Shown here one piece after another: positions 35,650 through 49,510 of a stretch of DNA of 64,000 bases. The notes under the pieces are model-generated. The model was not told the DNA's origin and did no database searches. It saw nothing but the letters and a program-made list of their open reading frames with translations. Origin of the DNA: Austropuccinia psidii (taxonomy: Eukaryota; Basidiomycota; Pucciniomycetes; Pucciniales; Sphaerophragmiaceae). The stretch lies in NCBI GenBank assembly GCA_023105745.1, contig JALGQZ010000001.1, positions 63,368,937 through 63,432,936 on the forward strand. The letters are read 5' to 3'. How positions within the stretch are numbered: the first letter of the stretch is position 1; every line of letters starts with the position of its first letter. Both the position numbers and the translations under genes were made by a program.

Positions 35650-38600
35650 TTACTTTGTGATATTGTTATTTCTAGTGTGTCTGAACCTTCTGAGGAGCTT
35701 AGTAGCTTCAGGTATGTCCTTTTCTGCTAACCATTCATCTTCACAAGTTGGGTCACTGTACCTAACAAGGTATTCCCTTACTTTATTGCTTCTCAACTTT
35801 CTTTCTTTGATAACTTTGGTAATATTCTTAATACAAGATGATTCAATAGGAGGTATAACTTGGGGAACTTTATTCCTAAAAGGAAATTTTTCAGCATCAC
35901 TAGACTTATATGGCTTTATCGAGATCACTGGAAATGTAGGATGCTTATTGCTAAGTTCTTCAGATAATTCTACTTCAACAGAATTTTCTCCATTAAGGGC
36001 CTTAACAACAAAAGGTCCTGCAAAGGAGTCTTTGAGATTTCTACATCCTTTGATTTTATTGAAATTTGTGGTGGATACAAGTACAAAATCCCCCACTTTA
36101 AAATCTGGAGTGGCATGTGACTTGTCCCATTTTTCCTTAGCATAGGAAAAAGAGTCTTCCATGCACCTCATTGCATGCTTTCTAGATTTGCCTAGCATTA
36201 ATTTGAAGCTAGAAGCTCTAGGATTTATTTCAAACAATTCTTTCCTCAAGGAATCTTGAGGCAATTTGGGATTCCATCCTTTTTCTAGAATAGCAGGAGT
36301 TTGATTGGTACTGGCATGAATGGATGTCTTATATGCCAATTCTAGTTCTGGTAAAAGATTGAACCAATCATGGGTAAGTCCATCACAATCCTTGAATTAA
36401 TGGCCATATGCACAAAATATTCTTACCATATCTTCCAATGTTTGGATCAACCTTTTCAACCAGACAATCAGTTTGTGGGTGGTAGGCTGTAGAGAAGGAT
36501 AATTTTGTCCCAAATAGTTGGTGAATATTTGTCCATAGTGCTGAGGTAAATTTGGGATCTCTGTCACTAATGATGTTTGTGAATATGCCAGTCCATGATA
36601 CTACTCTATTCCATATCAGAGGAGCTATCCATGGCTGTATCATCCTTGTGACATGGTAGAAAGATTGGAGTCTTACTAAATCTGTCAAAAATCACTAGGC
36701 AAGCATTATAACTTATGTCACCCCCTGGTGGCAGGCCAGTTACCCAATCCATATGGACAATTTCCAAGGGTTTGCCGGGTTCTTGGATCTTGATCATATT
36801 TCCAAGTCTTTTGCCAGTGGATTTATTTGCTTTTTGCAATCTGTCACAAGTTTTTAAATACTCTGAAATATCTTTCTGCCACAATGGCCACCATATGAAG
36901 GTTTTTAATTTTTCTCTTGTTCTGTCCTCAGACAAATGTCCTGAGAAATGGCTGTCGCGGCATTCTTTAAGTACAAGATTGATTAAGGACCTGTCCACAA
37001 CTGTCATGACACATGTATGCTTAGTTCTGTGGTAAATTATACCATCCAGTAAGTGGAATCTTCCTTCATCATATGATTTTCTCCATATCTCATCTAAGGC
37101 ATGTATCAAAGAATTGTCTTTACAGTCCTTAGTAAGTAATTGGCATAAAATGCTACAATTTTTATCCTGAGTATAACTGTTTCTTACCTCCTCAAAGAAA
37201 GCGGTGTTCAGGTCTGTAACACTGATTCCTTCTATGGGGATTTGTGGGGAAGCTTCTTCTGGAACATAAGCAGTATTATCAATATTATTTGGTAGTGCCC
37301 ATCTGAATTTTTATGAATATTCCCATATTTGTGAACAATAGTCATATTGCCTCTATATTCTTGTATGGCTATTTGCCATCTGAGCATATGTCTGTTAGGT
37401 GTTTTCATGTTTAAAAGTGACTTAAAAGTGGTACAATCTGTTATTACTTCAGAAACACATCCTTCCAGGAAGTAATTTAATTTCTCCAAGGCCCAGAAAA
37501 GGCATAAACACTACATTTGAATTGCCCCATATCTGGCTTCAGTTGGTTTGATTTGCCTGGATATGAAGCATGTGGGTCCATCCACAGGTTTATCATTTAT
37601 AATCTGGACTTTATGAAGTGCAGAACCCAGCCCATCTCCTGATGCATCAATATATAGCTTAAAAGGAAGTTTAAAGTCTGGAATCAGTAAGAGTGCAGCA
37701 GTGGTCAAGGCTTGTCTCAAAGATTCAAAGGATTTGACTGTGTCAACAGTAATTTTAAATACTGTGTCTTTGTCACACAATTTGTAAAGAGGCCTGCTAT
37801 GGATTCAAAATCTTTAATATGTCGCCTGTAATATCCCGCGAACCCCAAAAATGACTGAATTTCTTTTTTTTCTGAGGCATGGGTTTCAGCAATACTTCTG
37901 CAACCTCGTTTTTGTCAATTACAAGGGATAAAACAGATACTACATGTCCTAGTTCTTTGAGTTCTTTAAATACAAAATGGCATTTCTTTAAAGAAATTTT
38001 CATGTTCACAGATTGGATTTTTGTCAAAACCCCGGATAATCTGTACATATGTTTGTCCCAAGTTTTGGAACAGACAATAATGTCATCAATGTAAATTATT
38101 AACCATCCTTCTGAAAGTTCTTCAGGGAAGATTTCATTTGTCATTCTTTGGAAGTGTGAAGGTGCATTCTTGATACAAAAAGGCATCCTCAAATATTCAT
38201 ATACTCCACAATGAACAATAATTCTCAAGTATATTCTTTCCCTTGGCTTCACCACATTCTGATGAAATCCTTTAAGGGAATCCATAGTGGCCATATACAC
38301 TGCTTGAGATATCTGGGTAAGGGAAATTTGGATTTTTGGTATTGGGTACCTGTCTGGAACAGTGTAAGTGTTCAAAGCTCTCAAGTCCCCAACCATTCTA
38401 GATTTTCCATTATTCCATGCCACTATGACCGGTGTAGTTACTTCTACTTCCTCATTATGGCCAACCTTTCTTATTACACCAAGGTCTAGAAGTTCTTCAA
38501 TATGAATTTCCAGAGCTTCTCTTGATTTAGGACTTGCTGGATATGCAGGTCTTCTTAAGAGTGGTGAATAAGGTCTCTCAATATTAAGGATGATGTCAAC

Positions 38601-41560
38601 TTCATGACCAAGAATTTCCCCCAAAGGTTCTTTGTCTGATGCAAATGCTTCTTTGTGGTCGTATAAAAGGGAAGAAAGTTCATTTTCCTGACTATCAGTC
38701 AGATGAAGGCTTATTTCAGCTTCACTTAACTGTTCATATTTGAATCTTTCCAGCTCTAAGCTGACTGGTGCTACTTTGATTACTGTAATTTGTCTTTTAA
38801 ATGGTAAAAAGGAAAATTTCTGATGCTTGTTGTCTCCAATAGTAAAGTATCTGTCCTTGTTGCTATGTAAGTCTATGCCATACATGATCAAATAGTCATT
38901 TCCCAATATAAAATGGGTACTAGAGAAATTTTCCATAACAACAGATTCAACAGTTATTCTTAAATCTCCCCTGATATGTGGAAATATGACAGTAGTTTCA
39001 AAGATTCCCAATGCTTTTGTTGGATTACTTGCACTATTGAATTTTATGCCATCAATTGGTAACAATTGGTCTTCAAAATTTGGTGCACAAGTTTTATGAA
39101 AAAATTTACCAACACAAGAGCAGAAGGCTCCTGGTTCAAGTAAAATTTTAGTGGTTTTATCGTCAATTACCACTTCTGTTATACAGGAGTTACCAGCTGT
39201 ATAACCTTTTCCCCTGTTTGGTTTGGTATTAATAAGTTGTGCATATTAAAATTTTCACAAATCAAGTTTACCATTGCTTAATTGTGGTAAGTGGGAATAA
39301 GATTCCATGATGTCAAAGGTGAAATTGATATTTTCTATATCTTTTGATGATTCAGAAAATATTGATGACTTATCATCTGAATTCTCCTCAATTATACTAT
39401 CCTCTTTTTCAACATCAAATTCTTTTTCAATGTCAATTTCATTGATTTTTACCCTTTTTTGGACATTTATTGGCTAAGTGGGTGATTCTTTGGCAAATAT
39501 GGCACTTTCTGATTTTATCTGCAGATTTATACTTCATATTATTAGAATTTTCTTTGGGATTTTTGTCCACAGAATCTTTCCAAGGTGTATTAAACCTTGC
39601 TTTGAGATTCACCCTACTAGAACCAATTCTGGTTCTGGTGGTTACTTCTTCTAATATATTTATAATATATTCTGCTGAATATTGTTCAGTAGTCCTGATT
39701 TTGACATCATGCTCTAAGTAACCTCCAAATTGTCTCAGAATTTTTCTGTGGATCATGCATTATGACATGTCAGGATACAATGCTTTTAATCTGTCTTTTC
39801 TTTGGCAAAACCATGGTAAAGCTTTGTCTTTATCAGAATCAAATTTGGAAGATTCAAAGGCTGTTTCCACTTTAAACCTCCAAGCATTATTGGCCCATTT
39901 GTTGATAATTTGGGTTTTCCACCAAGTCCAACTTTGGTGTCCATGTACTTGTCTTAATTCAATATACCATCTGTGGGCTGATCTGGTAAACGAGGTGTTA
40001 AATCTTGCTGTTGCCAATCTGTCTGGTAATACAAAATATTCTTTAATCATGTAAATACCTCTGATGAATTCCATATGGTCATATTCTCCTTCACCACTGA
40101 AGTGAGGCCATTCTTTAAGCTTTGGTAATTCTTTTAAAAGTTCTTGGCCCATTGATGGGTACAAGCTATTAAAAGAAGTGGAAAATTCATTTTTTAAATG
40201 TGAATTTTCAGCATCCAATACTTGTGAATTGGGAATACCTGTACCCTCATTTTTATTCAGAGGTGTAGACATTATTGGTAAGGTGTTTAGTATCTGTTCA
40301 ATTTAATTCATTTTACTGTTGCTACACCTTTGGGAATTTCTGAATTCATGTTGGAATGCTTGTATTAAATTTATTACTTCAATTTTATACATTTCTTCTT
40401 TATGTGTCAGTTCTTGCCATAACTCTGTTTGTCTTGTATTATCAGCAGTGAAATGATTCAATTTCATTGTTAATTTTGATAATTCTTCTTGTAAAGCATC
40501 AAAACACTTTTTCAAGGCAATTTTATATGTTTTTACTTCAGTAAATGAATTTGAAATGTCATCAAGGACTTTTTTGTTATCTGTCTTGATAATATTTATG
40601 GCTTGTTTAATTCTTGTTTCAATTATGTCATCAATAATGAATTTGAGATATTTGTCTGTTAATTCTTTCATAATGGCAGATTGTTCATTTATCTTATTGC
40701 CAAAAGAATTGTCATTATTAGAAGTTTCAATTGTTCTCAAAATTTCTCGAAAGTCATAAGTGTTTCATTTATTTGGCTCAGACTTAAGCTGTTTGTTTTA
40801 AGATTGTTACAAATGGATTGGTTTTTATCAGAAACATGAGTTTTTATGTCATTTATAGCTTCATACAACTCTGGGATAGAATCAAAAATATCAGAAATCA
40901 TTTCTGATATTTTAATCTGGCTTCCTCCCTTTTCTGTAATTCCATCATTGTTCTGGCCATCTGAAATACATTTTCCATGGCATCCTGCTTAATCTTTGGG
41001 ATTCTGTAACCCTGGCTGTAGGGCTTTGTGGCTGGTGCCTTTCCTTTGCCCTTGTTCTGAGCTTGTGGCTGCTTTTCATTTTGGAATTGCTGCTGCTGGC
41101 TAGTGGGGCTGTTTTTGGCACTTGCTTGGGTGGTGAAGGGTTGTTTTTCCTCCATTATTCTGCTAAAAGCATCATGTTCTTCTTTTCCATCAATGGATTC
41201 CATCCATTGAGTAACTTGCAAGTGTTGGGATGGCCCAGTAATTTTCTCACATTCAGGTAAGAATTCATGCAGTTTTTCCACAGATCTGCAAGGATCTGGT
41301 ACTCTTTGTGCTGCAATTCATTGTTGTAAGCCTTCTGGCTGGCTTTGTATATGTTCACTGAGGGTTCTTGTGGCAGTGTCAGCTCTGTTTGAAGGTAAAA
41401 AAGTATTATCAGCTTCAGATTGACATAATTCATTAATTTGGAAGTCATCAATTGACCCTTGTCCTTCTGTAACTGATTAGCTTCTGCCATAATCACATCT
41501 ATGACCTTTTTGGGAGCTGCTTGAGGGGTTATAGCTGGCTCCTGATCTGGTTGAAGGCAT
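35650..41560 (-). pseudogene. gag-pol: Gag-Pol of Gypsy-2 (broken)
   Basis: The start ATG at 41560 reads MPSTRSGASYN and meets a stop about 28 codons later. Readable blocks include part of Gag (40272-39760), the zinc knuckle CHICQRITHLANKC (39439-39756), and a 458-codon block 39173-37797 with protease (LLEPGAFCSCVG, catalytic D changed to E) and most of RT, including YLRMPFCIKNAPSHFQRM and [12 protein letters not shown]. RNase H follows (37780-37511), then the integrase zinc finger and core (37109-36383), where the usual DGLAER is changed to DCLVEK. The integrase end and chromodomain are at 36339-35650. Many single-base indels separate the blocks. It is not functional but gives unbroken reference sequence for several domains. 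Confidence 0.9.
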
Positions 41561-41883
41561 ATTTTATGATTAAAAGCTTAAAAACAGTATTTTTTACATC
41601 AAAAAACTCACTATTGGCCAAATTCTTTGCTTTTTGAAAGGTATTACTCATATCCAAGTTAATTAATTCAGAAGAAATTGGTTCAGGTTGATTATTCTGA
41701 GTTATAATAATTGTACTATTATGGTCAGAATCCACAGTACTTGCAGGAATAATGCTTGTCACTGTTAAGGCTGTTTCAATATTTTCTTGTCTTACCACGT
41801 TGTCAGACACTAAAATTGATGAAAAAGCCAATTGATTAAGTCATTTTTTTTTCAAAACAGAAATGAAAAAATAAAGCCTCACT
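40898..41883 (-). pseudogene. Gypsy-2 copy of the spliced accessory ORF (broken near its end)
   Basis: Predicted pieces on the - strand are a leader ending at 41883 in A, exon 41809-41612 (198 nt, the same length as in Gypsy-1), and an exon from 41546. Introns are 41882-41810 (GTGAGG...TTTTAG) and 41611-41547 (GTGAGT...ACCAG). The joined frame gives MSDNVVRQEN again. The alternative frame is open to about 41155 (MAEANQLQKDKGQ...LLNGWNPLMEKKN), where a stop follows LLAE. It resumes as KQPQAQNKGKGKAPATKPYS down to the stop at 40898. The gag ATG at 41560 again lies inside the second intron. Conservation of splice signals, phase and exon length is the main support for the gene model. Confidence 0.65.
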
Positions 41884-42010
41884 TATAATATGAAAAAAGG
41901 TTATTTTTTATGGATTTTTTGAATTATAAGTATTTTTTATATGTTTTTAAATTTTCCAATATAAGAAAAAAAGATTTAAAAAGAGTAAAAAATTATGTCA
42001 CAGGTAAAAT

Positions 42011-42028
42011 ATCATGGCTGGGCCCCCA
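42011..42028 (-). other. Gypsy-2 primer binding site
   Basis: On the - strand this is TGGGGGCCCAGCCATGAT, two bases from the 5' LTR. It differs from the Gypsy-1 site by one base. Confidence 0.75.
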
Positions 42029-42030
42029 AA

Positions 42031-43818
42031 TGTAAGGTGTGGATATGAAGCTTTGATTAGAAATCAAGTACTTTTCCTGTCCTCAAAATTTGTATAAGGT
42101 AAAATATGATTAAGAAATAGTATGAAATAGTATTTTTAAGAGAAAAAATGCCAATTCTATTTCTTTTAACTTTATAAGTATAAAAAAATTGTATTATCAA
42201 GATTTATTGTTTTACCAACAATAAAATTTATCCAAAAACACTCTACAAGAGATATTTAAGGCTACAAAAGAAAATTCAATTGAAATTAATTGAGCAAAGA
42301 GCTGCAAGCAATTAATTAAAGAACAAAGTCTTCAAAAAGGTATTTAAAGAGAAAACACACCCAAAAGTGACCAGAGTGAATTTGCAAACAAAGTGACAAA
42401 GTTAATAGTAATGAAAGATGCTTTAATTCACTTATGGGGTGGTTTAAGGGGTACAAATGAGTATAAGAGTTACAAACAATGATTATAATATTTTTTCACG
42501 TGGTTAAAAGGTTTAAAATGATATAAAAGGGGTGGTTTAATCTTTTATCGATAGGTTTAACAGTGTTTAAACTAATTATAAAAGGAAAAGATTTTAACCC
42601 AAAGAGAAAAGTGGGTCAAAGAAGACATTCTTTTATAGCCATCAATTTTCTTGCTCCAAAAGTAAAATTTACTCTTTTCAGTAGTGAAAAACACTCTGAA
42701 AACAGAAAAGCCAATTATGGCATCATTGAACCTTGGTTTAGGCCAAAAAGGGCTGGTTTAGCCATTTTTGACCCTTAAATCAGCCATTACTATAGTAATT
42801 CCTGGTCTAGAGCCTTAAAAATATGTCAAAATGTGTGTAAGAGACATTGAAACAAGTTAAAACTTTTTTTACTAAGATTGTTGTAACTTAAGGGTAGTTT
42901 TATCCTTTTGGAAACAGTTAAAACTGCCCTGGTTGGTATCAAAACCTCATCATCAATTGGGTCACAGACCCTGTGACTCAATTCCAGGCCAAAAGTGATT
43001 AAATTTTGCATTTATTTTGACATCTCATGCCTGTAAGCCAGGATTTTGGGGGTCTGGCTCCCCCTTAGAGCTAGAGTTCCTTCCTACCCCAGATTTAATC
43101 TTTCCAATTTATTTTTTCTTTAATTCCTCATCATGTAATAAATTTGTAATTTACACATGCAATTAAATCAAAATTTTACAGTAAAAAACTGTAATAATTG
43201 ATACCTCATATGTAGATTACATTTCACTTATGTAATACATGCGCACATTTTGACATTTCAATTGAAAATACTTCAATTCCTCATAACTTCTAAACTAAAC
43301 ACAACACCCCAATTTTAACACAAAAATTGATGGTTAAGACCACATGTGGCATGAATTAAATAAAGGTTTTGAGGATTTTCAACTTTTGTACATAAAATAC
43401 TAAAGACTTAATTTAAGCTTATTTAGAGTTGAGTTACAGAAATTTTACCCAGAAGTGATCCCACCTTATTTTTTATGAGGAATCCAATGGTGGGGTAATT
43501 TTCTTATGTTTATTCATTGGATAAGTAGCTATAATATATTTTATGTAATGTTTTACCAAAAATATTCTAATTTCATTAGTATTAATAAGAAATTCATTTT
43601 TACTTAATTTTTCCAAGTAAAAATGCATTTTCATAAATTTAAACTTTAATGTAATTTTTATTTTAAATTATAATAAAATTTTTATTTTTGTATATGAATT
43701 TGTATTTATATTTTAATTTTCATTCTGATAATATAAATGGATTCATTTTATTTATATTTTTATCTTATTTTGCTATTTGTGGTCTTTTGGGTACATGAAA
43801 ATACCTCTAAGGCTCACA
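42031..43818 (-). repeat. Gypsy-2 5' LTR (1,788 bp)
   Basis: In plus-strand view it runs TGTAAGGTGTGG...AAGGCTCACA, followed by target duplication TAATT. It has the family TATA-box position near 42630. Confidence 0.93.
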
Positions 43819-43823
43819 TAATT

Positions 43824-46800
43824 ACTTAATTAAATAAATTTATGTGACTACCAACCTATTTATGGGCAATAAATAAAGGAGTAAAAACTGTAAGTATTCT
43901 TTCATTTAAAAATGAAAATAAATATCTAAAGTTTATAAATCATATTGGAAATTTCATCACATGTTTTATTTTCTATGAATCTTTGAAGATTCAGTGTTTC
44001 ATGTGAAATCCTCCAAAATGTATGGTAAGTAAAACTTCCAATTTGAATTATTAAGTCATAATTATTTTTGGGTCTAGTGTGGAATATATATTTCTACATT
44101 GGTCCTGAAAGTTTCTGAAGGATTAATTAAGAGTTGTATTTAATAAATTTTTGAAGTTCTTACCTCATTTTTACATAAAAAAGCAAATAATATAGTTAAA
44201 GCTAGTTGACATGAGGTAAATTCATTGATAACAGTAAAATAAGTTTTAAAATTACTCTTTTTTTGGTTTATCCATGGAAAATAATCAATAATAAAAATGG
44301 TTACAGGATTCAGAGCTGCTTATTACCTATTTGTCATATCAAAATAGAAGCTTATTTGCTATTTTCTCATGATTTAATGAGATTTTATCTTGGTAACCAG
44401 GTTCCCAAAAGGTTTTAATAAAATAATTGAGCCAAAATCAGCCATTGATTCAAGATTTGGAGCTTCCCACATCTCAGAGGAATCAGAGCTTGGGTACCCT
44501 GGCTCTCTTTGTTGTCTTTTGTCCCCCTTAGCTATTTTCATGTCAAAAATACTAATTCAAGCTTCAAAACTGATATCCACTATGGGTGTATCAAAACTTC
44601 ATGTAAGGATAAAATAATCTTCAGTGCCACAAATATGCATGAAGCTCTCTTTGCTGTATATGTAACATGGGATTCTTCACATTTACATTATTTTGGTGTG
44701 AAATTGAGAAAAACAAAGATTTTCTATTGATAATGTGTTGTTGAAGTATTTCTCATATTAACACCTCATATATTTAATTTAAGCTTATTCAATATGTGGG
44801 GTTACCCTAGGTGAATTTTTGTGATAATTCCAATTATGGCCTTAATTACATGGATTTACATATAAACAAAAAAGCTTTTCATCTTTTATTAGATGAAAAT
44901 TGCTTAATTTTAGATATATGCATGAATCATGGGTTATGGATAGTTCAAAAGTGTTTTTTATATCAATGGGGCTTATTTGGGTATTTAAAATATACCTCAA
45001 GGCTCACATAAATAATCTATCTAATTCTTTTTCTCTTTAAGATACATGATGAAAAGAGAATTGTTTTATTACTTATAGTGCTTCCTGATTGATGTTTTGT
45101 TTTATTTCTTGTGAGAAATTTTATTTAATAAAATTCCAATACTATCAATTCTATGATAATTTTCTTTGCACTTATAATGTAAATGGTAATAATATGAAAA
45201 TGGGTAGGTATGAATTCTGTTTGTTGTTGATAATGATGTGTGGAAAATGATGGGGTTTTGTTAGGGTTAGTTTCAAAATGAGTAATCTCATTCTATTAAG
45301 CAATAGAACCATGTAAAATTCTTAAATTTGATTCTGAGCTTCCTCAATTTTTAAGAAATTCTGTATTCTCAAATATCTTAGACTTCTAAATATGGTTATT
45401 GAAGCTATTTTGTTTCTCATTCATGTTAAAATCACTTTACATCCCAAAATTTGAGCTATAAAATTATCTGATATATTTTAAGAGTATAGGCATTTTTAGA
45501 ATAAGGTTTGTATTTTGGTAGGTTCCAAATACTAAAACTTCAAAAGTATTAAGTCTTTTTTTTAATAATATACAAATTGGAATCAAATTTTGGAAAGTCT
45601 TTTATTTTTAAATTAAAATGAAAAAACTTTATAATAATCATCCACCCCTAAGAGCTAAAAGCCAAAATACCTTATTAGGGGTTGATATAGCTCATTGAAA
45701 CAGGAACACCAATAGTGTATTATTGAAAAGATAAAAGATTTTATTGATTCATTGAAAATCTACTTCAAATAAAACTATAAGGTTATTTAAATTAAGGCTC
45801 AAAACTTTCATTGAATTGCAATATTATATAAAGGCTTTTGGAAGTATCTTGAGTTGGTAAAGTGAATATTAGAGTAATTATTATGGATGAGGCTTAAAAG
45901 AATTTGGAATGTAATCATCATGGTGATTATGGAGGATAGCTATCATAGGATATTAGCGTGATTATTAGATATAAATAAAAATATTGCCTTTCTATTCTAT
46001 TCCAAATTCTAAAAAAAACAAAAAAAATTGAAGGTTTAAACAGAAAAAAATTGATTGATAATATTTGGTAAATTTAAGAGGTCCTACCAAGTTTCTTTAT
46101 CAATGATGGTGAGAAAGGATCAAAGGATTAATTTAAAATATTTGGAAGAACCTTTGATAAATTTATTTTGAAAATATTCTCAAATAAAAATGCAGAGAAT
46201 AAGTTTAAATGTTTGGGGTAAATGAAAGTTTATTGAATCCAACTTGAAAGAACTCATGTGCTTTAAGGATGAATTTTACCTTGAGAAGCTTAATTAAAGA
46301 TATTTTGTTCAATTGGAAAACCATAATTCAAAATGTTTTTTACCTTCACTTGAAATCTGATTAAAAAACCATGGTTGATCTTTGAAACAGTTGTTACAAA
46401 GCAACTTTTCTTTTTTTAATTGAAATATGATCCTCATAATAAGCAGAGAAAACTATTGGAGTGGAGGATTTGATCAATTAAAATTATAAATCACTTTAAT
46501 TATACACAAATAATATTTTAGAAAAGGACTTGTTTTGAAATTATATCCTAAAATAAGCCAATTAACAAATAAATTGATGTTAAGAAGATACATATGTTTT
46601 CTAATTATGAGATGGAAAATTTGGAATCACATTCTTTTGTTTCTGTATTTGCATTAAAGATTTCTAATTAATATATCATATCTTATAAAAATTTTACTTT
46701 TTGAATTTATTCTGTGACCAAGGTTTTTTTGAAGCAAAATTTATCACAAATTTCAATTTAATTTCCTCTTTTTTTCTTTATTTTTGAATGAAAAGTAAAT

Positions 46801-47568
46801 AAATTTCCAAAAAAGGTTACTTTCTCATTCTGATTGTATTTAGTACCCTTTCCTGATTTAAATTCTCTCCAAACCTATTATAATTTTGAATTTAAATATT
46901 TTTCCCCTACTTAATTAAAACAGCTTAGACCATTAAAGAACAAACAATAAAGCCAAAATAGATATTATTTTTGAAATTTCTCTAAAATGTGAGAATTGCA
47001 GGGGAGAAATGATGAAATTTCACTTTATTTGACCTTTTTTTTATTCAGTTTGAATTTTGAAGCCAACATTTTCTTTTTGTATTGATGAGATTCTGATCTT
47101 ATGAGCCAAAAGAAAAACTAGATATGAAAAGGGAATTATGATAGAATTATTAAAAATAAATATTTTAGAAGTGTAATACATTTTTTGATTAGAATATAAA
47201 TACTCATCCACAAAATGATTTACCACCTTGTTTTGCATATCTTTTTTACATAAAATTAGCCTCCTGAGGTCCTAAATAGTAGCCAACAAGCCAAATTATC
47301 ACAAACTAGTTAGAAATACCATGAAATTTCTGTGAGATACCTTCATAATAATAGTTAAAATCAAATCTGACATTCTTTTCATAATAGCTTTCCTAAGGGC
47401 TGAAATTGAATATATAGCCAAAAAGAAAATACTTTTTAATTTTTTTTATCATGGTACTAAATTAAGTTCTATTATCTTCCTAAATTATTAATTCTAGGTT
47501 AAGTTTTCCAAATTCCTTTGAAAATTTGACATTTTTATTGTATTTATTACATCCCACAAGAATAATAC
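43824..47568. other. AT-rich spacer with small coding and LTR remnants
   Basis: Mostly AT-rich sequence. 44380-44730 (+) has less biased composition and frames such as SSHISEESELGYPG, but no family was recognised. An LTR end fragment is at 44771-45008. No gene was recognised in the rest. Confidence 0.55.
44771..45008 (-). repeat. Short fragment of a Gypsy LTR end
   Basis: TTTAATTTAAGCTTATT near 44775 and ATACCTCAAGGCTCACA at the end match the U3 end of the Gypsy LTR family in minus orientation. The sequence between is shortened and divergent. The fragment lies 1.2 kb beyond the complete Gypsy-2 LTR and is separate from it. Confidence 0.6.
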
Positions 47569-47875
47569 TAATAGGGGGTGTCAAATTCACCAAATACCAC
47601 ATTAAAATAACACAGGATTTGGTTTCTAAATACAAAGGGTAAAACACAGGTTTTCATGTGTAAATTAAATGTTATTTTAACTGAGTCCCCTGGTATTTTC
47701 ACCAAATACCATGCATATGGGATTTTATTTCTAAACCTGACCAATATGAGTATTCACAATTCATGATTAATAACTGTAAAAAATATTCCTCCACAATCTA
47801 TTTTGAAAATCTGATCAGAAATATTATCTTTTGATACTAGTGGCTCAACTTCAATAAAAAGGCCCCCTTGATCAA

Positions 47876-48923
47876 AGAAGCATGGATTTCAGCTTATGGC
47901 AATTGAGATAAACAAAAAATCACATCATCAACTTAAGCTTACCTCAAGCAGAATTTGACATCAATGGACAGCATATAAAAAGAAGTATGTGTCTGCTAAA
48001 AAACTTGAAAATTAAACTGGGGCTGGACTAACTGAAGATAATTAGTTTGAAGGTATCAAATGAATGTGTTAAAAGATTGAACATATGTGTACCTGCTATG
48101 TCAAAATGGATGCACTCTTTGGCCACAAGCCCAATATCACTTCCATTTCAAGCTATTTATTTCAAGAAAAAGATAGCTTGTATAATGATGCTAAAGATGA
48201 AAAACTAATTAATAAGGTAAGTAATCATATCCTTTTGTTTTTACCTGAGATGATTAAATCTCATTTGGGCTTGAAAGGGTCATAATAATTTGGAATTAAA
48301 TCTTAATATTGATCATTTTTTTAATAATGGTGATGAGTTAGTTCAAGAAGAAAACCTCAATGATGAATCAGTAATTATGTTTAAGCCTTATATTTTTAAA
48401 ATCAAATGTTGATTATTTATTCTTCCACCATCTAAGTAAATCTATAACTCATTTGAAAACAGAACATAATCAAGCATTGACCTCCAACTTTAATGATAGG
48501 AGTGGATCTAGGAGAAACTCCATGGATATGTCTGCACCTACATATTCAGATTTTCTGGAATCATGTCAAAAGGGTATGTCTTGAAACTATTGTTACTATT
48601 TTCGATCCTAAAGAGAAAAAATATGGTTCTTAGCCCATGAAGAAAATTATAATTCTTGTTTTGAGTGGGACAAGGAAAGGTGACATGAAGTGAAAGTGAG
48701 GAATATTAAAAGTCAGAAGTTTGAAGAAGCAAAGTTAAAAAAACAAATGGAGTTTTATGAGAAAAAACAACAAGTTAAATATGAATTTGAAAAAGAAAAG
48801 CGAAATAGGGAATTTGAGCTTAAGGAAATGAAATGCCAGATGGATCTCACCATAGAAGAATTACCATTGAGAAGGCCAATATTTCAGCTCAAATGTATTC
48901 TGACATTAATAAATAATAAGTAA
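47876..48923 (+). pseudogene. Trihelix/MYB-like protein of Harbinger B2 (broken)
   Basis: Partner DNA-binding protein of the element. It matches B1: remains of the N-terminal helix region near 47880-48070, then CTCYVKMDALFGHKPNITS (from 48088). A clear donor AAG/GTAAGT follows at 48217. The next exon near 48280-48370 reads about LNIDHFLNNGDELVQEENL after frame correction. A charged helical last exon has WDKER and KKQMEFYEKKQQVKYEFEKE, ending LINNK-stop at 48923. Several stops interrupt it. A second degraded copy of the last two exons follows in tandem. Confidence 0.63.
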
Positions 48924-49510
48924 TATTCAATTAATAAGTAAGTATGCTTAAGCCTAAAATTTATAAAAGCCAATTTTAACTATTTCTTCTTTCACTAGCT
49001 AAGTAAACTTTTAACTCATTCAACATCAAAGCATAATCAAGCATTGACCCCCAGCTTTAATCACAAGAGTTTATCTAGGAAGAATTTCATGGATATGTTT
49101 TCATCTAGATGTGTGAATTTGTTGGAATCCTGTAAAAAGGGTATATCTTTAATTTATAACTACTATTTTCAAGAATACTGAAAGAAATCTGGTTCTTATC
49201 TGATGAAGCAAATGATAATGCTTGTTTGGAGTGGTAAAAGGAGAGGTGGAATGAAGAGAAAGTGAAGAATATTTAAGTTAAATGGTTTGAAGAAATGAAT
49301 TCAACAAAAATATTTTTATAGGAAACAACAAAGCATGAAACATGCATTTGAAAAAGAAAAGTGAAATCAGGAATTGGAGTTGAAGGAAAAGAAATTCTAG
49401 ATGTATCTCACTATAGCAGCATTGTCATCAAGCAGGAACTTCTCTGAGCTCAAATGTATTCTGACATTAATCAATCAAAAAAGTGTTTTATCATTATGTA
49501 TTAGGTATAA
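48380..49510 (+). repeat. Tandem duplication (about 560 bp) of the trihelix gene's 3' exons
   Basis: The segment with CTAAGTAAA...AACTCATT, ATAATCAAGCATTGAC and GGATATGT near 48430-48540 recurs near 48998-49105. TCAAATGTATTCTGACATTAAT near 48890 recurs near 49450. Two copies about 560-567 bp apart encode the same coiled-coil exon, and the second is more broken. Confidence 0.8.

Larger units (their letters stand above)
33839..43818 (-). mobile_element. Gypsy-2: complete older chromovirus of the same family
   Basis: A 9,980-bp element, reversed relative to Gypsy-1, with the same domain order. Perfect TAATT duplications lie at 33834-33838 and 43819-43823. Its two 1,788-bp LTRs differ from each other at many sites, and coding is broken by many frameshifts and stops, so it is older than Gypsy-1. 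It helps by showing the uninterrupted reading at sites where Gypsy-1 is damaged. Confidence 0.95.
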
